This document shows positions 1 to 6,371 of a stretch of 12,053 nt of DNA, in pieces (position 1 is the stretch's first letter; the number at the start of each line of letters is the position of its first letter). Both the position numbers and the translations under genes were made by a program. The notes beneath the pieces are model-generated. The model was not told the origin of the DNA. It was given only the letters and a program-made list of their open reading frames with translations, and did not search any database. Source of the stretch: an uncultured Solirubrobacterales bacterium (GTDB taxonomy: Bacteria; Actinomycetota; Thermoleophilia; Solirubrobacterales; Solirubrobacteraceae); assembly GCA_903959665.1 (NCBI GenBank), contig CAJBXY010000019.1:1-12053 (forward strand). Direction: 5' to 3'.

Positions 1-63
1 GACGACATCCTCGGCGACATCGACCAGGCGCTCGCGAAGTCGCGCGTAGCCGCTACCGCTTAA
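1..63 (+). CDS. metY: C-terminal end of probable O-acetylhomoserine sulfhydrylase (partial)
   Basis: The first 20 codons read as the tail of a protein cut by the window start (DDILGDIDQALAKSR, then five more residues) and end at TAA, 61-63. An 'hxDDIxxDhxQAL' tail is typical of the PLP-dependent Cys/Met metabolism enzymes of the MetY type. These make homocysteine from O-acetylhomoserine and sulfide. The following gene makes O-acetylhomoserine, and its Shine-Dalgarno sequence overlaps this stop codon, so both are probably co-transcribed. Only about 20 residues are visible and no catalytic residue can be checked. MetB or another family member is possible. The name rests mainly on the tail and on the context. 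Confidence 0.55.
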   Translation, partial: DDILGDIDQALAKSRVAATA

Positions 64-67
64 GGAG
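62..67 (+). promoter_or_regulatory. Ribosome binding site of metX
   Basis: AAGGAG lies 9 bases before the GTG at 77 and overlaps the TAA stop of the upstream gene. It fixes the GTG as the metX start and suggests coupled translation with the upstream gene. Confidence 0.7.
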
Positions 68-76
68 CCATACCCC

Positions 77-1207
77 GTGGAAGCAGGCGGCCTCGGCGAG
101 GTCAAGACCGAATCGGTCGTCTGCTTCACGGAAGAAGACCCACTCGTCCTCGAATCCGGCGCCACGATCGGGCCGGTTGAGGTCGCGTATGAAACGTACG
201 GTGAGCTGAGTGAAGAGCGCGATAATGCGGTCTTCATCTGCCACGCACTGACCGGCGACGCCCACGCCGCCGGTCACCATGGCGATTCGGAGCGGCGCGG
301 CTGGTGGGACAGGCTGATCGGCCCCGGCAAGCCGGTTGACACCGAGAAGTTCTTCGTGATCTCGCCGAACCTGCTTGGCGGCTGCCAGGGGACGACCGGC
401 CCGTCGTCGGTCAACCCGGCGACCGGCGAGCGCTACGGCCTTGAGTTCCCGATGTTCAGCGTCCGCGACCTCAACAGCGTTCACAGGCGCCTCTTGGCGA
501 AGCTTGGAATCGAGCAGCTCCACGCCGCGCTCGGCGGCTCGCTCGGCGGCATGCAGGCGCTGCAGTGGGCGATCGACTACCCGCTGGCGATGGAGCTCTG
601 CCTGCCTATCTGTGCCAGCGCCCGCCTCAGCGCAATGAACATCGCCTTCTCGACCGTCGCCCGCGAGGCGATCATGCGTGACCCTGACTTCCAAGGCGGG
701 CGATACCACGAGAGCGGCCGCGGGCCGAACATCGGGCTGGCGGTGGCCCGGATGATGGCCCACATCACCTACCTCTCGGAGGAGTCGTTCGCGCACAAGT
801 TTGGCCGCGCACGCAGGATCGAGGGGACAGAGCCGGGCCTCGGACCGGACTTCGAGGTCGAGCACTATCTCCACCACCAGGGCGCCAACTTCCTCAGCCG
901 CTTCGACGCGCTCAGCTACCTCTACCTCACCCGGACCATGGACTACTTCGCCCCCTTCGACGAGGAGGGCGTCGAGGAGAAGCTGCAAGGCAACCCGACG
1001 AAGGTCTTGGCGATCTCCTTCTCCAGCGACTGGCGCTTCGACGCCAGTCACTCGACCTTCATCCGCGAACGGCTGCAGGCCGCCGGCTGGGATGCCGAGC
1101 AGGTCGACATCGAGTCACCCTGGGGCCACGACTCGTTCCTTCTCGACGTGCCCGAGTACCACAAGCTGGTCGCCAGCACGCTGGCCACTGGGCTGCTGCC
1201 GGCCTAA
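77..1207 (+). CDS. metX: Homoserine O-acetyltransferase
   Basis: This alpha/beta-hydrolase-fold enzyme transfers an acetyl group from acetyl-CoA to L-homoserine, the activating step of methionine synthesis in the cytoplasm. The 376 residues match the usual MetX length. The early block GGCQGTTGPSSVNP (101-114) is a MetX hallmark. The nucleophile elbow is GGSLGGMQ, with Ser155. The acid is Asp318 in SSDW and the base is His351 in GHDSF, giving a complete Ser-Asp-His triad. The start is GTG at 77, with AAGGAG 9 bases upstream. It follows the probable metY tail by 13 bases, consistent with a metY-metX operon for direct sulfhydrylation. Some MetX-fold enzymes are homoserine succinyltransferases. 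The residues separating the two were not resolved here, so the acetyl donor is the family default. The gene is intact. Confidence 0.95.
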   Translation: MEAGGLGEVKTESVVCFTEEDPLVLESGATIGPVEVAYETYGELSEERDNAVFICHALTGDAHAAGHHGDSERRGWWDRLIGPGKPVDTEKFFVISPNLLGGCQGTTGPSSVNPATGERYGLEFPMFSVRDLNSVHRRLLAKLGIEQLHAALGGSLGGMQALQWAIDYPLAMELCLPICASARLSAMNIAFSTVAREAIMRDPDFQGGRYHESGRGPNIGLAVARMMAHITYLSEESFAHKFGRARRIEGTEPGLGPDFEVEHYLHHQGANFLSRFDALSYLYLTRTMDYFAPFDEEGVEEKLQGNPTKVLAISFSSDWRFDASHSTFIRERLQAAGWDAEQVDIESPWGHDSFLLDVPEYHKLVASTLATGLLPA

Positions 1208-1218
1208 AGCAGGCCGGC
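1198..1218. terminator. Inverted repeat between convergent genes, possible bidirectional terminator
   Basis: GCCGGCCT (1198-1205) and AGGCCGGC (1211-1218) are perfect 8-bp complements around a 5-base loop. The left arm overlaps the metX stop codon, and the right arm ends just before the stop codon of the convergent hydrolase gene at 1219. A GC-only hairpin between two convergent genes is where a shared terminator is expected. No T-run follows on either strand, so this is not a classic intrinsic terminator. It may instead block read-through or protect mRNA 3' ends. Confidence 0.45.
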
Positions 1219-1860
1219 TCAGCCGGGCTCTATCGCCACTACGCGAGCCGGCCCTGCGCTGCCGCCAACAACCTTGAGCGGAAAGGCGAAAAGCTCAAAA
1301 CCGCTCAGCGGGAGCGCGTCCAGGCCCGCGAGCCGCTCGATCTGGCAGTAGGCGCGGTCGCACTGGTGGGCGGCCCAGAAGATCCCCTTCTCGCCGCGGG
1401 CGCGGGCCTCCTCGGCCTCGAGGTGAAGGGGGCGGTCCCAGCCCCAAGCATCGATTCCCACAAGCCTGACACCGTGGTCGCAGAGCCAGACCGTCGCTTC
1501 GGCTGTGACCCCGCAACCGCGCGCCATGTAGCCGGGGTCGGAGAGGAACTCGTCCCCGCCCGTCCGGACCAGCACCACGTCGCCGGCCGTGAGCTCGTGG
1601 CGCGCTTGCTCCAGCCCCCGCTCGAAGTCCCCTACGCCGAGCGCGTCCCCCTCCTCACGGCCACGCGCCTCGATCACGACTCCCGGCCCGTGAAACCACT
1701 CGAGCGGGATCTCGTCGATCGTCGCCGCCGCAGACCCTTGGATCGTGCTGTTGTAATGCCACGGCGCGTCGACGTGCGTGGTGTTGTGGGTACCGAGCGA
1801 GATCATCTCGACCGCCCACCCCTCGCCGTCGCGTAGGAGCTCGGGCCCGACTCCCATCAT
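1219..1860 (-). CDS. Cyclase-family metal-dependent hydrolase (kynurenine formamidase-like)
   Basis: This belongs to the cyclase superfamily (PF04199), metal enzymes that include kynurenine formamidase and isatin hydrolase. The metal site HNTTHVDAPWH spans residues 25-35 and fits the family pattern H-x-G-T-H-x-D-x-P-x-H with Thr in place of Gly. The ligands would be His25, His29, Asp31 and possibly His35. A downstream His165 and Glu175 fit the second half of the site. The ATG at 1860 is the first canonical start and gives 213 residues. It would remove the usual first beta strand and the DLS block, which are encoded in frame upstream (see 1861-1980). The real protein is therefore probably about 254 residues. 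The gene lies directly after acnA on the same strand. The substrate cannot be told from sequence. No other tryptophan-degradation gene is nearby, so a kynB name is not justified. Confidence 0.85.
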   Translation of the reverse strand: MMGVGPELLRDGEGWAVEMISLGTHNTTHVDAPWHYNSTIQGSAAATIDEIPLEWFHGPGVVIEARGREEGDALGVGDFERGLEQARHELTAGDVVLVRTGGDEFLSDPGYMARGCGVTAEATVWLCDHGVRLVGIDAWGWDRPLHLEAEEARARGEKGIFWAAHQCDRAYCQIERLAGLDALPLSGFELFAFPLKVVGGSAGPARVVAIEPG

Positions 1861-1980
1861 CGACTCGATCGCCTCAGCCCCATCAGCGTGGGAGGTGTGG
1901 TCGACCCTTACCGCCAGAAGCTCGGGAAGGCCTTCGGGGGTGGGGACCAGCGGGGCGGAGAGATCGTGGTAGCGGGGTAT
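1861..1980 (-). other. In-frame N-terminal coding extension of the cyclase-family gene, with ATA at the expected start
   Basis: Reading leftwards from 1980, the frame encodes IPRYHDLSAPLVP and continues without a stop into the ATG at 1860. It includes the 'xRYxDLSxPL' opening typical of one clade of cyclase-family proteins about 255 residues long. The only in-frame codons before the TAG at 1990-1992 are GCT, GAG, TCG and ATA. No ATG, GTG or TTG lies between that stop and the ATG at 1860. The ATA at 1978-1980 sits where homologues, as I recall them, carry the initiator Met just before PRY. It could be a rare non-canonical start, a point mutation from ATG, or a sequence error. The ATA lies 4 bases after the acnA stop codon (1985-1987), so re-initiation by coupling is conceivable. 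Only a weak AGG-containing stretch precedes it. Confidence 0.6.
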
Positions 1981-1984
1981 CGAC

Positions 1985-4621
1985 TCAGCCTACAGCCGCT
2001 AGCTGACGCAGCACGTAAGGGAGAATTCCGCCGTGGCGGAAGTACTCGGCCTCCTTCGGCGTATCGATCCTGACTACGGCTTCGAACTGAACATCGTCGG
2101 CGCTGACGGCCGCGACGGTCGGCATCTCACCGGCGTTGAGCGCCTCGGCGACACCAGTTATCTCGAACAGCTCGCCACCCTTGAGGCCAAGCGAGGCGGC
2201 GCTTTCGCCAGCAGGGAACTGAAGCGGCAGAACCCCCATGCCGACGAGGTTGGAGCGGTGGATCCGCTCGAAGCTCTCTGCGATCACGGCCCGCACGCCG
2301 AGCAGCGCGGTGCCCTTCGCGGCCCAATCACGCGAGGAGCCGGATCCGTATTCGCGGCCGCCAAGAACCACCAGCGGCGTCCCCTCTTCGGCGTAGAGCA
2401 TCGCGGCGTCGTAGATCGACATCTCAGCCCCGTCCGGCTGGTGGCGCGTGACGCCACCCTCGGTACCGGGTGCGAGCAGATTGCGCAGGCGAATATTGGC
2501 GAAGGTGCCGCGAACCATCACCTCGTGGTTGCCGCGGCGCGCCCCGTAGGAGTTAAAGTCGGCCGGCGCCACGCCAAGCGACTGCAGGTAAAGGCCGGCA
2601 GGACTGTCGGGCTTGATTGCGCCGGCAGGCGAGATGTGGTCGGTCGTAACGCTGTCGCCGAGAACTGCGAGCACTCGCGCACGCTCGATCTCCGTCACCG
2701 GCGCCGGCTCGGCTGGCATCCGATCGAAGTAAGGCGGCCGCCGCACGTAGGTCGAATCCTCGCTCCAAGCAAAGCGGTCACCGGTCGGAGCTTCCAGCGA
2801 CGCCCAGTTGACGTCACCGTCGTAAACCTGCGCGTAACTCTTGCGGAACATGTCCGACTGAACCGCTTGCTCGACCGCCTCGGCGATCTCGATGCCGCTT
2901 GGCCAGAGATCGCGCAGGAATACGTCCTTGCCTTCCTCGTCCTCGCCGAGTGCGTCGCTCGTGAGATCAAGGTCCATCGTGCCTGCCAGGGCGTAGGCAA
3001 CGACCAGCGGCGGTGAGGCGAGGTAATTCATCTTCACATCAGGGTTGATGCGCCCTTCGAAGTTGCGGTTGCCGGAAAGCACCGAACAGACCGCCAGGCC
3101 ATTCATGCGAACCGTCGTCGCAACCTCCTCGGGGAGCGGGCCGGAGTTGCCGATGCAGGTCGTGCAGCCGTAGCCGACGAGGTTGAAGCCAAGCGCGTCG
3201 AGCTCCTCCTGCAGCCCGGCGCGAACGAGGTAATCGGTCACGACCTTCGAGCCGGGCGCAAGCGACGTCTTCACCCACGGCTTGACGGTAAGCCCGCGCT
3301 CGCGCGCATTCTTTGCCAGCAGCCCAGCGGCGACCATCACAGACGGGTTCGAAGTGTTCGTGCAGCTCGTGATCGCCGCAATCACAACGTCGCCGTTGCG
3401 TAGCTGGGCATCCTCGGCGGCGACAATCTCGCTCTCAAAACTTGGAAGCTCGGCGCGGTAATCGCTCTGGGCGTCGGTCAGCGACACGCGGTCCTGCGGC
3501 CGTCGCGGCCCCGCGATCGAGGGGACAACGCTCCCGAGATCGATCGCGATCGCGTCCGAGAAGACCGGTTCGACGGCGTTCTCGTCGTGCCAGAAGCCTT
3601 GCGCGCGTGCGTAGGCCTCGACGATTTCGATCTGCTGCTCGGGGCGGCCTGTGAAGCGCAGGTAGCGGATCGTCTCCGCGTCGATCGGGAAGATCGCGCA
3701 GGTCGACCCAAACTCAGGGCTCATGTTTCCAAGCGTCGCGCGGTCGGCGAGCGAGAGCTGCGAGATTCCCGGGCCATAGAACTCGACGAACGAGCCGACA
3801 ACACCACGCTCACGTAGCTGCTCGGTGACTGTAAGGACGAGGTCGGTGGCGGTCGCTCCTTCGGGCAGCGTCCCGTCAAGGCGGACGCCGAGCACACGTG
3901 GAATCAACATCGAGACCGGCTGGTCCAGCATCGCCGCTTCAGCCTCGATCCCGCCTACGCCCCAGCCGAGCACGCCGAGGCCGTTGACCATCGTCGTGTG
4001 GCTGTCGGTGCCAACAAGCGTGTCAGGGAAGGCTTGCCCCCCGTCAACGCAGACGACGCGCGCGAGGTACTCAAGATTGACCTGGTGAACGATGCCGGTG
4101 TCCGGCGGCACTACGCGGAAGCGCTCGAACGCCTGCTGCCCCCAACGCAGGAACTTGTAGCGCTCGCCGTTGCGCTCAAACTCGCGCTGAGCGTTGATCG
4201 CGAACGAGTCGGCGGCGCCGAAGGAATCGACCTGCACCGAGTGATCGATCACAAGCTCGGCCGGCACCAGCGGCTCAATTGCGGCGGGATCGCCGCCAAG
4301 TTCGACAACTGCGTCCCGCATCGCAGCAAGGTCTACAACCGAAGGGACTCCGGTGAAGTCCTGCATCAGGACCCGCGCCGGGCTGAATGCGATCTCAACG
4401 CTCGGCTCGGCGCTGGCGTCCCAGCCGGCGAGAGCCTCAACGTCGGCTGCCGTAACGTCGCCCGTGCCTTCGTTGCGGAGCAGATTCTCAAGCAGAATCT
4501 TCAGCGAGAAAGGTAGGTGGGCTACGTCGAAGCGCTCAGCGAGCGCGTCAACGCGGAAGATCTCGAGCTCAAGGCCAGCGACTTCAAGCGTTGAGCGGGC
4601 GCCGAAGCTGTCAGCCGACAT
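1985..4621 (-). CDS. acnA: Aconitate hydratase (aconitase A type)
   Basis: Aconitase interconverts citrate and isocitrate in the TCA cycle using a [4Fe-4S] cluster. The protein is 878 residues, close to the usual 890-900 of the AcnA/IRP1 type. The cluster cysteines are Cys420 in TSCTNTSNP and Cys486 and Cys489 in GCTTCIGNSGP. Substrate and anion-binding blocks are present: VGTDSHTT near 203-210, DHISPAGAIKPDSPAG near 661-676, FNSYGARRGNHEVM near 689-702, and GREYGSGSSRDWAAKG at 755-770 in the C-terminal swivel domain. The start at 4621 has GGAGGG 5 bases upstream. A further in-frame ATG at 4681 would add 20 atypical residues inside the VKOR gene and is not preferred. The start overlaps the VKOR stop by 11 bases, which implies translational coupling. 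A bifunctional 2-methylcitrate-type activity cannot be excluded. Confidence 0.96.
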   Translation of the reverse strand: MSADSFGARSTLEVAGLELEIFRVDALAERFDVAHLPFSLKILLENLLRNEGTGDVTAADVEALAGWDASAEPSVEIAFSPARVLMQDFTGVPSVVDLAAMRDAVVELGGDPAAIEPLVPAELVIDHSVQVDSFGAADSFAINAQREFERNGERYKFLRWGQQAFERFRVVPPDTGIVHQVNLEYLARVVCVDGGQAFPDTLVGTDSHTTMVNGLGVLGWGVGGIEAEAAMLDQPVSMLIPRVLGVRLDGTLPEGATATDLVLTVTEQLRERGVVGSFVEFYGPGISQLSLADRATLGNMSPEFGSTCAIFPIDAETIRYLRFTGRPEQQIEIVEAYARAQGFWHDENAVEPVFSDAIAIDLGSVVPSIAGPRRPQDRVSLTDAQSDYRAELPSFESEIVAAEDAQLRNGDVVIAAITSCTNTSNPSVMVAAGLLAKNARERGLTVKPWVKTSLAPGSKVVTDYLVRAGLQEELDALGFNLVGYGCTTCIGNSGPLPEEVATTVRMNGLAVCSVLSGNRNFEGRINPDVKMNYLASPPLVVAYALAGTMDLDLTSDALGEDEEGKDVFLRDLWPSGIEIAEAVEQAVQSDMFRKSYAQVYDGDVNWASLEAPTGDRFAWSEDSTYVRRPPYFDRMPAEPAPVTEIERARVLAVLGDSVTTDHISPAGAIKPDSPAGLYLQSLGVAPADFNSYGARRGNHEVMVRGTFANIRLRNLLAPGTEGGVTRHQPDGAEMSIYDAAMLYAEEGTPLVVLGGREYGSGSSRDWAAKGTALLGVRAVIAESFERIHRSNLVGMGVLPLQFPAGESAASLGLKGGELFEITGVAEALNAGEMPTVAAVSADDVQFEAVVRIDTPKEAEYFRHGGILPYVLRQLAAVG

Positions 4622-5048
4622 CTGCTCCCTCCACCGGCTTGCCGCCGCTGGCAAGCAGGCGCCAGAGTGTGACAATCGCAAGCAGGGTCAAAACCACGGC
4701 GCTGGCGACGCACCACTGGCAGATCGCCTTAATTGTGAAGAGCTCCTGATAGGTGAGGTAGCCGCTGTAGAGAAAGCCGACGAGGCTCAAAGCGGCGCTG
4801 GCAAAAAGCTGCGCGTCGCCGCGCAGCGCCAGCAGCGAAGCGAGAATCGCGATGTAGCCGAGCAGGCCGATCAGCGCCACCGGCAGTCCATAGACGTCGG
4901 CCCATTCGCTGGTCTGAACGACCTCGCAGCCGCCGGTACTGCAGGCTGGCTCAATTCCGGCGTAATGAACGTAGGTCAGGTAGGCGGCGATCGCGATCCC
5001 AGCGATCGTCAAGACGAGCGCGGTTCGATAGAGACGCCGGTCGAGCAC
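4611..5048 (-). CDS. VKOR-family quinone-linked disulfide bond generator
   Basis: Vitamin K epoxide reductase homologues in bacteria replace DsbB. They re-oxidise a DsbA-like partner and pass the electrons to membrane quinone. The 145-residue protein is hydrophobic with about four membrane helices (roughly 9-28, 55-75, 82-102, 110-132). It has the loop cysteine pair Cys36 and Cys41 (ACSTGGCEVVQTS), the conserved Ser47, and the quinone-site CxxC, Cys110-Gln-Trp-Cys113. GLPVALIGLLGY (54-65) is typical of actinobacterial VKORs. The start is GTG at 5048, 7 bases after the DsbA-like stop codon; no strong Shine-Dalgarno is visible. The thiol oxidase directly upstream is very likely its redox partner. 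The 3' end overlaps acnA. No fused thioredoxin domain is present. Confidence 0.92.
   Translation of the reverse strand: MLDRRLYRTALVLTIAGIAIAAYLTYVHYAGIEPACSTGGCEVVQTSEWADVYGLPVALIGLLGYIAILASLLALRGDAQLFASAALSLVGFLYSGYLTYQELFTIKAICQWCVASAVVLTLLAIVTLWRLLASGGKPVEGADVG
4627..4632 (-). promoter_or_regulatory. Ribosome binding site of acnA
   Basis: On the minus strand GGAGGG lies 5 bases before the ATG at 4621, inside the last codons of the VKOR gene. It decides the acnA start in favour of 4621 over the in-frame ATG at 4681. Confidence 0.75.
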
Positions 5049-5055
5049 TCGCGGC

Positions 5056-5790
5056 TTACTTCAGCAGCGCGTCAAACGCTGCCTTGAAGGCGTCGGGGTT
5101 GCTGATTTCAACCTCAAGTTTCGTGTACGGGCCGCCGGTCGGCCCAACGACGAACGATGGCGTTGAAGCAACACCATATTTCTGCGCGTTGGCGCTCGCC
5201 TCGGCGATCGGGACGGCCGCCGACGGAGTCTTTCGATAGGCGTTCGCTTTCGTCGCGTTGACGCCGGCACCGGCGTAGAGCTTGTCGATGAACGCGTTGG
5301 TTACGTAGCCGCTGCGCTCCTCGCCTTGGTTGAAGAAGAAGAGATGGGTGTAGTTCCATTCAAGGTTCTGCTGGCCGGCAGCCACACCGGCGCGCGCCGC
5401 GGTCTCAGAGTCCGGGCCGATAAAGGTGAGCGGCTCGAACTCCATCCGCAGCTTGCCGCTGCGAACGTAGTCGTTGATCAAGATCGGCATCGTCTTGAGC
5501 GAGTAATCGCGGCAGAACGGGCACTGGTAATCGGCGTACTCGATCATCGTGACCGGCGCGTTCTTCTTGCCCAGCGCGTTGCCGTCTTGGGGAATCCCGT
5601 CGAGCATCGCTTTCGTCTCTTTCAGCCCGCTGAGCGGCGCGTTGGCGGCCGGCGCTGCGCTCTCACTCTCGTTATCGCCGGAGCTGACGAGAATAAGGAC
5701 GGCGGCCACAACAACGACGACGGCGACGAGGCCGGCGATCATCACGTTGCGGCGCTTATTTGGGTTCGGTGGGGTGTAGGCAGTGCTCAT
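5056..5790 (-). CDS. Membrane-anchored DsbA-like thiol:disulfide oxidoreductase
   Basis: This thioredoxin-fold protein of the DsbA/BdbD type (DSBA or Thioredoxin_4 family) should catalyse disulfide formation in exported proteins. It is 244 residues. A positively charged N-terminus (NKRRN, 11-15) precedes one membrane helix at about 17-36, so the catalytic domain should face outward. A polar Ser/Ala linker covers about 37-52. The active site is Cys90-Pro-Phe-Cys93 in EYADYQCPFC, and the cis-proline loop is ASTPSFVVG with Pro211. A helical insertion between these is normal for DsbA. The start is ATG at 5790 with GGAG very close upstream. The gene leads the operon with VKOR, 7 bases apart, which gives the oxidant and its recycling enzyme together. 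A disulfide-isomerase or reductase role is possible but less likely beside VKOR. Confidence 0.92.
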   Translation of the reverse strand: MSTAYTPPNPNKRRNVMIAGLVAVVVVVAAVLILVSSGDNESESAAPAANAPLSGLKETKAMLDGIPQDGNALGKKNAPVTMIEYADYQCPFCRDYSLKTMPILINDYVRSGKLRMEFEPLTFIGPDSETAARAGVAAGQQNLEWNYTHLFFFNQGEERSGYVTNAFIDKLYAGAGVNATKANAYRKTPSAAVPIAEASANAQKYGVASTPSFVVGPTGGPYTKLEVEISNPDAFKAAFDALLK

Positions 5791-5866
5791 AGCTCCATTC
5801 TCGCAGGTTCTAAATCAAGCTGACGCTGATCGCGCCGCAGGCACCCCGCGTAGACTTTCCAGAGCG
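5791..5866. promoter_or_regulatory. Divergent intergenic region, presumed promoters for both operons
   Basis: These 76 bases separate the divergently transcribed dsbA-like and DUF427 genes, so both promoters should lie here or reach into the flanking codons. TAGACT (5851-5856) is a fair -10 box for the rightward gene, with a weak -35 candidate TGATCG near 5827. It would leave a very short leader. An AT-richer patch near 5810-5818 (GGTTCTAAATCAA on the + strand) could serve the leftward operon. No clear operator palindrome was found. The boxes are tentative, but the location of the promoters is well supported by gene orientation. Confidence 0.4.
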
Positions 5867-6334
5867 ATGAGCGAGAACGTTTGGGACTACCCGCGGCCAC
5901 CGCGGCTGGAGCCGTGCAAGCGGCGCGCAAGGGTCGAATTTGGCGGCCAATTGATCGCCGACAGCGGCCGTGCGCTGAGGATTCTCGAAACCAGCCACCC
6001 GCCTGTGATCTACATTCCGGCCGCGGACTTCGTCGCCGGTGCCTTGATCTCATCTGACGCCAACTCAACTTTCTGCGAGTTCAAGGGAGTCGCCGATTAC
6101 CTCGACGTCAGCGCCGGCGGCAAAGTCGCCGAGGCCGCTGCCTGGACATACCCCCGCCCGGTCGAGGCTTACGCCGAGCTAATCGACCACGTCGCCGTCT
6201 ATCCGGAGCGAATGGACCGCTGCCTGCTCGACGACGAGGTTGTCAGCGCGCAGGAGGGCGACTTCTACGGTGGCTGGGTCACCAAAAACATCGAAGGTGC
6301 CCTCAAGGGCGGCCCCGGCACCCACAACTGGTAA
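5867..6334 (+). CDS. DUF427 domain protein of unknown function
   Basis: The 155-residue soluble protein belongs to DUF427 (PF04248), a small beta-rich family with no settled biochemical role. Typical marks are WDYPRPP near 6-12, IYIPAADF near 48-55, CEFKGVADYLDV (70-81), AAWTYPRPVEAY (91-102), and the actinobacterial-style tail GGWVTKNI...FKGG-like ...KGGPGTHNW ending at 155. There is no signal peptide or membrane helix. The start is ATG at 5867, weakly preceded by AGAGCG. An in-frame ATG at 5783 would run into the divergent gene and adds a non-family sequence. The stop lies 37 bases before the glutamate decarboxylase start on the same strand, so the two are likely co-transcribed. Function cannot be assigned from sequence. 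Confidence 0.88.
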   Translation: MSENVWDYPRPPRLEPCKRRARVEFGGQLIADSGRALRILETSHPPVIYIPAADFVAGALISSDANSTFCEFKGVADYLDVSAGGKVAEAAAWTYPRPVEAYAELIDHVAVYPERMDRCLLDDEVVSAQEGDFYGGWVTKNIEGALKGGPGTHNW

Positions 6335-6357
6335 TACTCTGAGCGACGACGACACGA

Positions 6358-6364
6358 AGAGAGG
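6358..6364 (+). promoter_or_regulatory. Ribosome binding site of the glutamate decarboxylase gene
   Basis: AGAGAGG lies 7 bases before the GTG at 6372. It supports that start over the earlier in-frame ATG at 6240, which lies inside the DUF427 gene. Confidence 0.6.
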
Positions 6365-6371
6365 TAGTCCA

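Noticed and set aside
53..1051. A 332-codon open frame on the minus strand opposite metX.
   Set aside because: It is the antisense shadow of a well-supported metX. The translation is Arg/Val/Ala/Glu-rich with no recognisable domain, as expected from GC-rich codon bias.
2033..3016. A 327-codon open frame on the plus strand inside acnA.
   Set aside because: Antisense to highly conserved aconitase motifs, low-complexity Arg-rich product, no family resemblance.
4622..4681. A 20-residue N-terminal extension of acnA starting at ATG 4681.
   Set aside because: Lies inside VKOR and does not resemble aconitase N-termini. A strong GGAGGG precedes the ATG at 4621.
5783..5866. A 28-residue extension of the DUF427 protein.
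   Set aside because: It would overlap the divergent dsbA-like start and adds sequence not typical of the family. ATG 5867 begins just before the conserved WDYP block.
6240..6371. A 44-residue N-terminal extension of glutamate decarboxylase.
   Set aside because: It overlaps DUF427 coding sequence in another frame. GTG 6372 has a ribosome binding site and gives the usual Gad length.
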